The notes under the pieces were generated by a model, which searched no databases, was not told the DNA's origin, and was given only the letters and a program-made list of their open reading frames with translations. A program made the translations under genes and the position numbers. Positions 1-7,830 of a stretch of DNA of 34,253 bases are shown here, in pieces; the stretch's first letter is position 1; each line of letters opens with the position of its first letter. Origin of the DNA: an uncultured delta proteobacterium (GTDB taxonomy: Bacteria; Desulfobacterota; Syntrophia; Syntrophales; Smithellaceae); the NCBI GenBank assembly GCA_903907985.1, contig CAIVQG010000064.1, positions 1-34,253 of the forward strand. Direction: 5' to 3'.

Positions 1-1
1 G

Positions 2-223
2 GACAAGACCATGCCTCACATGACGGGTTTTGATGTGGTACGGGAAATCAGAGGAATTCGCGCGGACATACCTGTAGTGCTCTGTTCAGGCTTTCAGGAT
101 AAAGAGGACATGGAAAAGCTCAAAGCCCTGGGTATTAACCAATTAATTGCCAAGCCGACCAGGATGAGCGTATTGGCCAAAGCCATTCGGGATGTGCTGG
201 ATAAAGACAAACTTGAGTCATAG
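2..223 (+). CDS. Receiver domain, C-terminal part (5' end outside window)
   Basis: The reading frame is open from the left edge of the window, so this is the end of a longer gene. It encodes the second half of a CheY-like receiver domain. The D-K-T-M-P-H-M-T-G stretch follows the usual loop after the phosphoacceptor aspartate, and the A-K-P near the end carries the conserved lysine of receiver domains. The phosphoacceptor itself probably lies at or just before the edge. The domain ends the protein, as in hybrid histidine kinases, so this is more likely the tail of a hybrid kinase than a free response regulator, but that cannot be settled here. The ATG at position 11 is internal to the domain and is not a credible start. 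Confidence 0.8.
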   Translation, partial: DKTMPHMTGFDVVREIRGIRADIPVVLCSGFQDKEDMEKLKALGINQLIAKPTRMSVLAKAIRDVLDKDKLES

Positions 224-622
224 GAAACATGATCCGTTTGAGATAATTTTGGGTGCAACAATACAACAGTATAAATGGTTATCGTCTATTCTCAGAGATA
301 CAAGTCAGGTGTGACTTTAGTAGATGCAGTCAACATTTCGGCTGGTTAAGGGATTTTGAAAACATAGTGGTCGTTTTTTATTTGAAATTTCCTGAAATTC
401 GCCGACAGTTAACCTCAACGACAACACGGGATTTCCAACCATAATCATTAATATTGTTTTCCCGGTATTTATAATATATGTGAAGTCCCGAGGCCGGAGG
501 GCTGTGGCAGTTGCAATATTTTGCCACCGGTCGGCTTCCCGTCGGTAATCAGAGAAAAATAAAGTTAACCGGTTGAATGGAAAGAGACTTCAACTCGACT
601 CAAATAGGCAGGAGGTTCAGAT
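224..622. other. Intergenic region with a stem-loop and a possible -10 box
   Basis: About 400 bases without a credible gene. A short GTG-started frame (253-444) has no ribosome binding site and no recognisable composition. A TATAAT occurs at 470-475 but I find no convincing -35 box 16-18 bases upstream. A GC-rich imperfect hairpin lies at 490-538. A good Shine-Dalgarno (AGGAGG, 611-616) precedes the next gene. Confidence 0.5.
490..538 (+). other. Imperfect stem-loop in the leader of the caspase-like gene
   Basis: An outer stem of 7 pairs (490-496 with 532-538, one G-T pair) and an inner stem GTGGCA/TGCCAC (504-509 with 522-527) enclose a 12-base loop. It lies about 85 bases before the start of the PDZ-WD40-caspase gene, so it could be a structured 5' leader. 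It does not match a riboswitch class I can recall and has no U-tract, so a terminator is unlikely. Confidence 0.4.
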
Positions 623-3595
623 ATGCTGACTTTAAATAACAAAAGAACTGTTTGTAAAAAGGGATCTGAAAATCCGTTTTTCTCTCTAATTTCGATCTTG
701 AGCTTTTGTGCGCTGATAATCTGTTTTTTGTTTATACTCGCTGCTGTTCCCGGTAAGGCGTTGGCTTCGGAAAATGCGTGGCTCGGTGTGCAGGCGAAGT
801 CTGCAGGTATGAATCGATGGCTTCACCGATTTACGAACTTGGAAAGCGGTGTTATTGTTACCTCAGTAACAAAGGGGGGACCCGCGGAGCAAATGGGAAT
901 AAAACCCAATGATATCTTTGTGGGTTTCAATTATCGAAGAATTAACGACATCAGTGAATTTGAACATGCCATTTCCGGATCAAGTCCTGGCGATAGAATA
1001 GTTTTATCCGTATTTCGCATGTCTCCAACCATACTAACTATTGTAGGAAGGATGGGGCAATCGCCGGAAGCCGGCGGTCAGCAGCAGACTCAGGAGCACC
1101 TGTCGGAAATTGCCGCCCCGGCCCAGGCTGATACTGCTGCAAAAATTTATGCGCCACCGGGGCATCGTGAAATTGAATCCCTGGGGTATTCCCGCGACGG
1201 CAATCTGATTATTTCGGCAGGCGGGACATCGCTTAAGCTTTGGGATTCATCCACAGGCAGGGAAATCAGAACATTTGCCAGCGTTACAGATGTTATTTAT
1301 TCGGTCGTGTTTTCGCCGGACGACAGATTTATCCTCACCGGCTGCGCCAACCATAAAGCCATACTCTGGGATGTGGAAACAGGAAAAGCAATAAGGGAAT
1401 TCACAGTACAGACTAAGGATGACCTGCTGGAGTCAGTAGCATTTTCCCCCGATGGTCGCTTCGTGCTGACCGGCGGAAGTGATAAAATTATCAGGCTTTG
1501 GGATATGGCCTCCGGACAGGAAATACGTACATTTACCGGACACACGGCGTGGGTGAACTCTGTCGGTTTTTCACCGGACGGAAAATCTGTGGTTTCTGGA
1601 AGCTGGGATGGCGCCATCAAGCTTTGGGATGTTGCTACCGCCGCCGAAATCGGACCTTTTAAAGAAAATAAACCGGCTGCCGAATATAAAGCCGCCAGAG
1701 ATTATGTGCGAGCCGGTGGGAGAGGAAGAGGCGGTGCAGAGCCTGCTGCCGCTGCTGCGCCCGCCAAGGCTGATGTTCCCCCTGCCGTCATTGTGAGAAT
1801 TGGCGATAAAATGGCTTGGAATCTGGAAGCATTCAAGAATCGCGTAAGCACAGTTGTCTTTTCTCCTGACAGTAAATATCTGGTTTCCGGAAACTGGGGC
1901 GGCGTCATCAGTCTGTGGGATGCTTCCACCGGGCAAAAAATAAAAAATATTGCCGGACACTCCGGGAGAATTAACGCCCTGGCATTTTCACCCGACGGCC
2001 GGCGCATCCTTTCGGCAGGCCGCGACAATCTGGTGAAAATCTGGGATGCCGCTTCCGGGCGGGAACTGCGAACACTTGCCGGACACACCGGAGAAGTAAA
2101 AACAACCGCATTTTTCAGCAAACCGCACATTGTGATATCAGGAGGGGCGGACGGCACGATACGGCTATGGAACGCCAATACCGGCGAAGAGTTCATCAAG
2201 TTCGTTGATTTAAAAGATGGAGAGTGGATAATTGTCACTTCGGACGGCTATTACAATTCGTCGCCAAAAGGACACAAAGAGATGAACATTCTCGTCAATA
2301 CCAAGGTGTATGGGATTGACCAGTTTTACGATCTCTTTTACCGTCCCGATATTGTGACGGCAAAACTGCGTGGTGAGAATATTGCGGACCTGGTTACTCT
2401 TACGCTCAGCGAAGCGATCAAGAATCCTCCGCCCCGGGTCAGTTTTAGCTCTTTGCCCGGTGAAACCGGAACGCCTGCGGCCAAAGTTTGCTATCGAGTT
2501 AAAAGCGCCGGTGGCGGTATCGGTGAAATACGTATTTTCCAAAACGGCAAGCTCATCAAGTCCGACGGGTTTTATCGCGAAGTGGTTAAAAATGAAACTA
2601 CGGCGAAGATGCAGCTCGCCTCCCTGAATAGCAGGGCTGTCTATCATGATATGCGTTCCCTGACCGTGAAGGAAAAAACATCGTCCCTTGCTCCACTTAC
2701 TGCACCGAAAGGAAACCTCGTTGAGGAGTGTGTTGATGTGGAAGCCATGGCGGGAGAAAATGAAATCAGCCTGACCGCCTTTAATGCCTCCAATACTGTG
2801 CAGAGTTTTCTGGAAACAGCCAAGTTTGTCTCCACAGTAAAACAGGCCGATCCTCATCTTTACATCCTGTCTGTCGGCATCGACAAATATCGTGATGCCT
2901 CCATCAATCTCAAGTTTGCGGCCAAGGATGCAGCAGATTTTTCCGACCGGCTGTCGGCTGCGGCCCGGACCATCTACAAACCGGAAAACATCTATCTGAT
3001 TAAGCTTGTAAATGAACAGGCCAGTAAACAGAACATTCTGGCCACGATAGATAGCCTGTCCAAAAAGATCAAGCATGGCGACCGTTTCATATTTTTTGAT
3101 GCCTCCCATGGATTGCTGCTGCAAGGTCAGTACTACATAGTTACCAGCAGCTTCGACGGAAAGCTTTTTAGTACTAACAGCCTGATCAGTTCCAATGAAA
3201 TTGTCGAAATCTCGAAGAAGATAAAATCTCTGTCGCAACTGTTTATCTTCGATACCTGTCATGCCGGTGGTGTCGATAATATTGTGAGTGGTCTTTATGA
3301 TGCACGAATGTCCGTATTGGCCAAGAAAATGGGGCTGCACATTTTTGCGTCCGCCGGCAGCGTACAGACGGCGCTGGATGGTTTCCAGGGGAATGGCTTA
3401 TATACCCATACTTTGTTGCAGGGGATTGCCCGGGGCAGCGAGGTGGATGCAGAAAGAGATGGCACAGTAACGGTGACGAAGCTGGGGCGATATTCGAAGG
3501 ACAAGACAACGGAGATTTCCGCCAGACTGGGGCATCCCCAGACACCATTTATTATCAACTTCGGGAAAGACAGTCCTCTGTTCAAAGTGAACTGA
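623..3595 (+). CDS. Exported PDZ-WD40-caspase (peptidase C14) protein
   Basis: A 990-residue multidomain protein. A hydrophobic segment at about 22-45 ending in A-L-A-S looks like a signal peptide or anchor, so the rest is probably periplasmic or surface-exposed. A PDZ-like domain spans about 52-132. About seven WD40 blades follow (about 180-342 and 404-524), each with F-S-P-D-G and L-W-D motifs. They are interrupted at about 343-403 by an Ala/Gly/Pro-rich insert. The C-terminal domain (about 745-985) is caspase-like. His829 in F-D-A-S-H-G and Cys879 in F-D-T-C-H-A-G-G are the predicted catalytic dyad, and both are present. The start is supported by AGGAGG seven bases upstream. The family is the prokaryotic caspase-homologue group, often fused to WD40 repeats. 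Substrate and trigger are unknown. I see no partner gene beside it. Confidence 0.88.
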   Translation: MLTLNNKRTVCKKGSENPFFSLISILSFCALIICFLFILAAVPGKALASENAWLGVQAKSAGMNRWLHRFTNLESGVIVTSVTKGGPAEQMGIKPNDIFVGFNYRRINDISEFEHAISGSSPGDRIVLSVFRMSPTILTIVGRMGQSPEAGGQQQTQEHLSEIAAPAQADTAAKIYAPPGHREIESLGYSRDGNLIISAGGTSLKLWDSSTGREIRTFASVTDVIYSVVFSPDDRFILTGCANHKAILWDVETGKAIREFTVQTKDDLLESVAFSPDGRFVLTGGSDKIIRLWDMASGQEIRTFTGHTAWVNSVGFSPDGKSVVSGSWDGAIKLWDVATAAEIGPFKENKPAAEYKAARDYVRAGGRGRGGAEPAAAAAPAKADVPPAVIVRIGDKMAWNLEAFKNRVSTVVFSPDSKYLVSGNWGGVISLWDASTGQKIKNIAGHSGRINALAFSPDGRRILSAGRDNLVKIWDAASGRELRTLAGHTGEVKTTAFFSKPHIVISGGADGTIRLWNANTGEEFIKFVDLKDGEWIIVTSDGYYNSSPKGHKEMNILVNTKVYGIDQFYDLFYRPDIVTAKLRGENIADLVTLTLSEAIKNPPPRVSFSSLPGETGTPAAKVCYRVKSAGGGIGEIRIFQNGKLIKSDGFYREVVKNETTAKMQLASLNSRAVYHDMRSLTVKEKTSSLAPLTAPKGNLVEECVDVEAMAGENEISLTAFNASNTVQSFLETAKFVSTVKQADPHLYILSVGIDKYRDASINLKFAAKDAADFSDRLSAAARTIYKPENIYLIKLVNEQASKQNILATIDSLSKKIKHGDRFIFFDASHGLLLQGQYYIVTSSFDGKLFSTNSLISSNEIVEISKKIKSLSQLFIFDTCHAGGVDNIVSGLYDARMSVLAKKMGLHIFASAGSVQTALDGFQGNGLYTHTLLQGIARGSEVDAERDGTVTVTKLGRYSKDKTTEISARLGHPQTPFIINFGKDSPLFKVN

Positions 3596-3652
3596 CAGCC
3601 TTCAGTCTTCGGACTTTAGCCTTTCCCCTGATAACTGACAAAGGATTAATCC

Positions 3653-4531
3653 ATGAGATATGAAGGCAACATCTTCCGCCCGTTCAGCGAGGCCAACAGC
3701 TATCTTCTCCAATGTACAGTGGGCTGCTCGCATAACCAATGCACTTTCTGCGGGATGTACAAAGACAAGCATTACCGTATCCGCACCCTCGAAGAGATCA
3801 AAGATGATATAGCCCTGGCCAAGACCCACTACGGCGATTGCGAAAAGGTATTCTTGTGCGACGGCGATGCTATTGCGATTGATACGGAGATGCTTTTAGA
3901 AATTCTCCGGATGCTCCGGGAGACCTTTCCGTTATTGCGGCATGTGGGAAGCTATGTCGGCCCCCAGAGCACTCTTGCCAAATCGCTGGATGAATTGAAA
4001 GCCCTGCGTGCCGCAGGATTGGGCAAGGCTTACATCGGTGTGGAGACTGGAGACGACGAGCTTTTGCGAAAGGTCAAGAAGGGCGTAGGATACGAGGAGA
4101 TGCTCCGGGCAGGACAGAACCTGGTGGAGGCGGGGATCAACCTGTCTGTTATGGTTTTGCTGGGAATCGCGGGAAAAGGCGCGGCGTCCCGCAGGCATGC
4201 TCTGGCCACGGCGAATATCTGCAATGAGATGCAGCCCCAGTACCTGGCAGCCCTCACCTACACACCCGTACCGGGAACAGTGCTGCACCGGCAGGTGCAA
4301 TCCGGGGACTTCGAACTGCTGGATCCCTTTGAAACCCTGGAGGAGATGAAGGCGATGTTTGAGAATATCACGATGGACAATCTGAAGTTTGTCGGTGCCC
4401 ACGCCTCGAACTACCTACCCATCAGCGGCACTCTCCAGAAAGACCGGGCCAAAATGATCGCTGCTGTGGACCATGTCCTGAAAAGCCGCGACGAACGCTT
4501 GATCCGCTCCAACCACATGCGGGGACTGTGA
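3653..4531 (+). CDS. Radical SAM protein, CX4CX2C type
   Basis: A 292-residue radical SAM enzyme. The N-terminus carries C21, C25, C30 and C33. C25-x4-C30-x2-C33 is the likely 4Fe-4S ligand set, and F-C-G-M-Y after the last cysteine fits the superfamily. A TIM-barrel-like middle contains G-V-E-T-G-D at about 126-131, which resembles the SAM-contacting strand of Elp3/MiaB-type proteins. No cobalamin-binding or TRAM domain is visible. The protein is close to a stand-alone family common in anaerobes whose reaction I cannot name. The start follows an AAAGG at a usual distance. The last third of the gene, with the DNA behind it, is repeated at 7296-7726. Confidence 0.8.
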   Translation: MRYEGNIFRPFSEANSYLLQCTVGCSHNQCTFCGMYKDKHYRIRTLEEIKDDIALAKTHYGDCEKVFLCDGDAIAIDTEMLLEILRMLRETFPLLRHVGSYVGPQSTLAKSLDELKALRAAGLGKAYIGVETGDDELLRKVKKGVGYEEMLRAGQNLVEAGINLSVMVLLGIAGKGAASRRHALATANICNEMQPQYLAALTYTPVPGTVLHRQVQSGDFELLDPFETLEEMKAMFENITMDNLKFVGAHASNYLPISGTLQKDRAKMIAAVDHVLKSRDERLIRSNHMRGL

Positions 4532-4617
4532 TTAATTACCGCAAGATAGACTAGAATTGGAATTGGCAATAAGATTGCCTTGACATGCAAGACCGGACTT
4601 CCTATAGTTCAATCATG
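4171..4617 (+). repeat. Direct repeat, copy 1: radical SAM 3' end plus promoter
   Basis: This segment holds the last 120 codons of the radical SAM gene, the spacer behind it and the promoter of the first hybrid kinase. It recurs at 7296-7726 with about 13 mismatches and one 16-base deletion (counted by eye, about 97% identity). The similarity may extend a few bases on the left (GAATC, 4164-4168) and fades on the right by about 4634. Confidence 0.9.
4565..4608 (+). promoter_or_regulatory. Sigma70-like promoter with dyad abutting the -35 box
   Basis: TTGACA at 4580-4585, a 17-base spacer and TATAGT at 4603-4608 form a near-consensus promoter that points into the hybrid kinase gene. A perfect dyad GGCAAT-AAG-ATTGCC (4565-4579) touches the -35 box and could be an operator. 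The same arrangement is found at 7674-7717. Confidence 0.75.
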
Positions 4618-4649
4618 AACAAGCAATGGCTAATCGCAAGGATAAAAAG

Positions 4650-7166
4650 ATGCAGCCGCTTAAATTCATCAACACATTAACTGAAACTGAACCGGAATTG
4701 GCAAGGCGGGAATATATTACCCGGATTATATTATTTTTTGCATTTATTGTCGCCCTTCCTGCTACCTTGATATCCTTTATCGTTTATCTATCCGGGAAAA
4801 TACCGCTGGATACATTAATAATTTATACAATGGTAACAATTATGCTTATTGCGGCGATAATTCTTGCAAGCCGGGGGATGTGGCGCGTGGCAGGCATTAT
4901 ACTCCCATTGCTTTTATATTATCCTGCGGTACACGGAAATTATATCGGAGGCATTAACCAGCCGGGGAATTTTTTTTACGCTCTTATAATAATATCAGTG
5001 GCGATTATTTACGGCTATCGGAAAATGTGGATCGCTGTCGTGATATCTCTCGCAACATATCTGTTTCTCGCCTGGATGATAGCAAATGGTCATATAATAC
5101 CGTACAGATCAGCTGATGGCGTTTTTATGAACAGAGTTGTAAACACATCTGTTGCTCTCGTGGGGATAGCTTTCATGGTCTGGATTTTAAGCCGCAGTTA
5201 TAGAAGTGAGATAGATGTAAGGGTAAAGGCCGAGGAATCCCTGAGAGAGAGCGAAGAGAACTATCGTGCCATATTCGAGACAGCCAACAATGCTATTTTC
5301 TTGATGGATCAGGATATCATTATTGATTGCAACCCCAAGACATTGGATATCTTTGGGTGTACCAGGGATCAGATCATCGGTCAACCTCCTTACCGGTTCT
5401 CTCCGGAAGTTCAGCCTGATGGAAGAACCTCAATAGAGAAAGCGCGGGAGAAGATCGAGGCGGCACTCAAAGGTCAGCCGCAGTTATTTGAATGGAAGCA
5501 TACTCGTTACGATGGGACTTTGTTTGATGCAGAGGTCAGCTTAAACTTCTTCGGCAGCGGGCGTAAATATAACCTTCAGGCTGTTGTTCGCGACATAACT
5601 GACCGCAAACTTATGGAAGAAGCGCTGCGGGAGAGCGAGGAAAAATTCCGGTATATGACAGAGCATTCCAGCGATGTAATCTGGCATTTGGATCGCAACT
5701 ATTGCTTTGACTACATCAGCCCCGCCGACGAACGAATTCGCGGTTTTATGCAGCACGAAGTTATTGGCACTACTGTCTGGAGCATACTCAAACCGGAAGG
5801 AATCGAACACGTCACGCGCGTGAACGCACAACGTCTCGCCGACGAAAAGAACGGTATAAGGACCGGCACAATAAGTTACGAACTGGAGCTAATTTGCAAA
5901 GATGGCAGTTGGATTTGGACGGAACTCAACGTAACGCCCCACCATGATCAAAAAGGCGAGCTGATTGGTTTACACGGCGTCGCCCGCGACATCTCCGACC
6001 GCAAGCGGGCCGAAGAAGATAAGCGCATTATGGAAGAACGCCTGCAACAAGCAGACAAAATGGAAGCTATAGGCATCCTGGCCGGCGGTATCGCACATGA
6101 TTTCAATAATCTGCTCATGGGAATCCAGGGCTATGCTTCACTGACATTGCGAAACCTTAAGCAAGATGATCCTGCTTATGAGATGCTCTTACGGATTGAG
6201 GAACAGGTGCAAAGCGGGGCGGATTTAACCCGGCAACTATTGGGATTTGCCCGTGGGGGAAGATATGAAGTCAAGTCTACCGATATGGACGAAATTATTG
6301 AAAAGACCTCCTCCATGTTCGGCAGAACCAAAAAGGAAATATCCATTCACCGGCAATCCGGTAAAGACCTCTGGAGTGTGGAAGCTGACCGCGGACAAAT
6401 GGAACAGGTATTTATGAATCTGTATGTAAATGCCTGGCAAGCCATGCCTGGAGGCGGGAATATCTATCTGGCGACACAGAACGCTCTTTTGAATGATCAA
6501 AAGGTGCTTCCCTACTCCTTGCAGCCGGGGAAATATGTAAAAATAACGATCACCGATACCGGCATAGGAATGGATGAGAAGACTCGGGAGCGCATTTTCG
6601 AACCATTTTTCACAACGAATAAAATGGGAAGAGGTACCGGTTTGGGACTGGCGACAGTCTATGGGATCATTAAAGGGCACGGCGGCATGATTAATGTGTA
6701 CAGCGAATCGGGCCATGGAACGACATTTACCATCTATTTGCCCGCGTCGGAGAAAGAAGTTGTAACGGAAAGGCCGGCAACCGTGACAATCGTCATGGGC
6801 ACGGAAACAATCCTGATGGCAGATGATGAGAAGATGGTGATGGAAGTCAACAAGGAGCTTCTGGAGACACTGGGATACAAGGTCTATGCTGCCGGCAGCG
6901 GTCAGGAGGCTATTGCTGTTTACATGGAGAAGAAAGACAAAATAGATCTGGTCATTCTGGATATGATTATGCCTGGTATATCGGGCGCAGAGACTTTTGA
7001 TCGCATCCGGGAGATCAATCCGGATGTCAGGGTTCTTCTGTCGAGTGGTTACAGCCTCAACGGAGAAGCTCAGGCAATCATAAATCGCGGCTGCAAAGGT
7101 TTCATCCAAAAACCCTTTCGTCTGGAAGAATTATCCGGCAAGGTCCGGGAGGTTTTGAGCATATAA
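4650..7166 (+). CDS. Membrane hybrid histidine kinase (6 TM-PAS-PAS-HisKA-HATPase-REC)
   Basis: A sensor kinase of 838 residues from this start. About six hydrophobic segments (residues 22-182) form an integral membrane sensor without a large periplasmic loop. Two PAS domains follow (about 198-317 and 330-452), each introduced by an E-S-E-E helix and ended by R-D-I-(T/S)-D-R-K. The kinase core has His483 in A-H-D-F-N-N and the ATP-lid motif G-R-G-T-G-L-G-L at about 660-667. A C-terminal receiver (about 719-837) has Asp771 as phosphoacceptor and Lys821 in Q-K-P-F. The ATG at 4650 is chosen because AAGGA lies seven bases before it. An in-frame ATG at 4626 has no ribosome binding site and lies very close to the predicted transcription start. 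No separate response regulator or phosphotransfer gene lies nearby, so output is unknown. Confidence 0.88.
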   Translation: MQPLKFINTLTETEPELARREYITRIILFFAFIVALPATLISFIVYLSGKIPLDTLIIYTMVTIMLIAAIILASRGMWRVAGIILPLLLYYPAVHGNYIGGINQPGNFFYALIIISVAIIYGYRKMWIAVVISLATYLFLAWMIANGHIIPYRSADGVFMNRVVNTSVALVGIAFMVWILSRSYRSEIDVRVKAEESLRESEENYRAIFETANNAIFLMDQDIIIDCNPKTLDIFGCTRDQIIGQPPYRFSPEVQPDGRTSIEKAREKIEAALKGQPQLFEWKHTRYDGTLFDAEVSLNFFGSGRKYNLQAVVRDITDRKLMEEALRESEEKFRYMTEHSSDVIWHLDRNYCFDYISPADERIRGFMQHEVIGTTVWSILKPEGIEHVTRVNAQRLADEKNGIRTGTISYELELICKDGSWIWTELNVTPHHDQKGELIGLHGVARDISDRKRAEEDKRIMEERLQQADKMEAIGILAGGIAHDFNNLLMGIQGYASLTLRNLKQDDPAYEMLLRIEEQVQSGADLTRQLLGFARGGRYEVKSTDMDEIIEKTSSMFGRTKKEISIHRQSGKDLWSVEADRGQMEQVFMNLYVNAWQAMPGGGNIYLATQNALLNDQKVLPYSLQPGKYVKITITDTGIGMDEKTRERIFEPFFTTNKMGRGTGLGLATVYGIIKGHGGMINVYSESGHGTTFTIYLPASEKEVVTERPATVTIVMGTETILMADDEKMVMEVNKELLETLGYKVYAAGSGQEAIAVYMEKKDKIDLVILDMIMPGISGAETFDRIREINPDVRVLLSSGYSLNGEAQAIINRGCKGFIQKPFRLEELSGKVREVLSI

Positions 7167-7273
7167 GGAATAATACGCTAAAAAAGTCATTATCGCGGCA
7201 GCGGGGAATTCCCATAGAACCAATCTCTCTTAGATAGCCGGTATCTAAACCTGCCGATAAAATATTTTTGAAA

Positions 7274-7292
7274 GATTCTGACTTCCAGAATC
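7274..7292. other. Perfect hairpin at the left edge of the second repeat copy
   Basis: GATTCTG (7274-7280) pairs with CAGAATC (7286-7292) around a five-base loop. It sits between the kinase stop codon and the broken radical SAM fragment, exactly where similarity to the first copy begins. There is no T-tract on the plus strand. It could be a weak terminator or a relic of the rearrangement. Confidence 0.45.
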
Positions 7293-7295
7293 AGT

Positions 7296-7640
7296 GGGAA
7301 AAGGCGCGGCGTAACGCAGGCATGCTCTGGCCACGGCGAATATCTGCAATGAGATGCAGCCCTCACCTACACTCCGGTACAGGGAACAGTGCTGCACCGG
7401 CAGGTGCAATCCGGGGACTTCGAACTGCTGGATCCCTTTGAAACCCTGGAGGAGATGAAGGCGATGTTTGAGAATATCATGATGGACAAGCTGAAGTTTG
7501 TCGGCGCCCACGCCTCGAACTACCTACCCATCAGCGGCACTCTCCAGAAAGACCGGGCCAAAATGATCGCTGCTGTGGACCATGTCCTGAAAAGCCGCGA
7601 CGAACGCTTTATCCGCTCCAACCACATGCGGGGACTGTGA
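7296..7640 (+). pseudogene. Truncated, frameshifted copy of the radical SAM gene 3' end
   Basis: This matches 4171-4531, the last third of the intact radical SAM gene, and lacks the start, the cluster-binding cysteines and most of the barrel. A 16-base deletion next to 7366 shifts the frame. The deleted stretch in the parent gene lies between two GCAGCC hexamers 16 bases apart, which fits slippage between short direct repeats. A 83-codon frame (7389-7640) matches the parent's last residues but has no ribosome binding site of its own. It cannot make a working enzyme. Confidence 0.85.
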
Positions 7641-7673
7641 TTAATTACCGCAAGATAGACTAGAATTGGAATT

Positions 7674-7717
7674 GGCAATAAGATTGCCTTGACATGCAAG
7701 ACCGATCTTTCTATAAT
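7674..7717 (+). promoter_or_regulatory. Consensus sigma70 promoter with dyad, second copy
   Basis: TTGACA (7689-7694), a 17-base spacer and TATAAT (7712-7717) match the consensus perfectly. The dyad GGCAAT-AAG-ATTGCC (7674-7688) is unchanged from the first copy. It faces the second hybrid kinase gene, leaving a leader of about 105 bases. A further TATAAT at 7763-7768 has no clear -35 partner. Confidence 0.75.
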
Positions 7718-7830
7718 TCAATCATGCCCAAACAATGTCTTATTTAAAACAAGATAATCGGCTATAATGCCCCTGCAGTACACCCGTCGATCAACACTTT
7801 TGCTGACGCCTTGAACAAAAAGGAAAAAGT

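Larger units (their letters stand above)
7296..7726 (+). repeat. Direct repeat, copy 2: radical SAM fragment plus promoter
   Basis: Second copy of the segment at 4171-4617, in the same orientation. Together the copies flank the first hybrid kinase gene as direct repeats of about 430-450 bases. The non-coding tail, including the dyad and promoter, is kept as well as the coding part, so the duplication is recent or the promoter is under selection. Confidence 0.9.

Noticed and set aside
253-444. 63-codon reading frame in the first intergenic region
   Set aside because: GTG start without a ribosome binding site, AT-rich spacer composition and no recognisable protein features.
486-545. Possible cyclic di-GMP riboswitch before the caspase-like gene
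   Set aside because: A stem-loop is present, but the conserved ACGCAAAGCC-type core of that riboswitch class is missing.
2210-3340. 376-codon minus-strand frame under the caspase domain
   Set aside because: It lies fully inside the caspase-like gene, whose motifs explain the sequence. No supporting start signal.
7389-7640. Small gene matching the end of the radical SAM protein
   Set aside because: It is the tail of a truncated, frameshifted copy with no ribosome binding site and no cluster-binding region, so it is annotated as a pseudogene.
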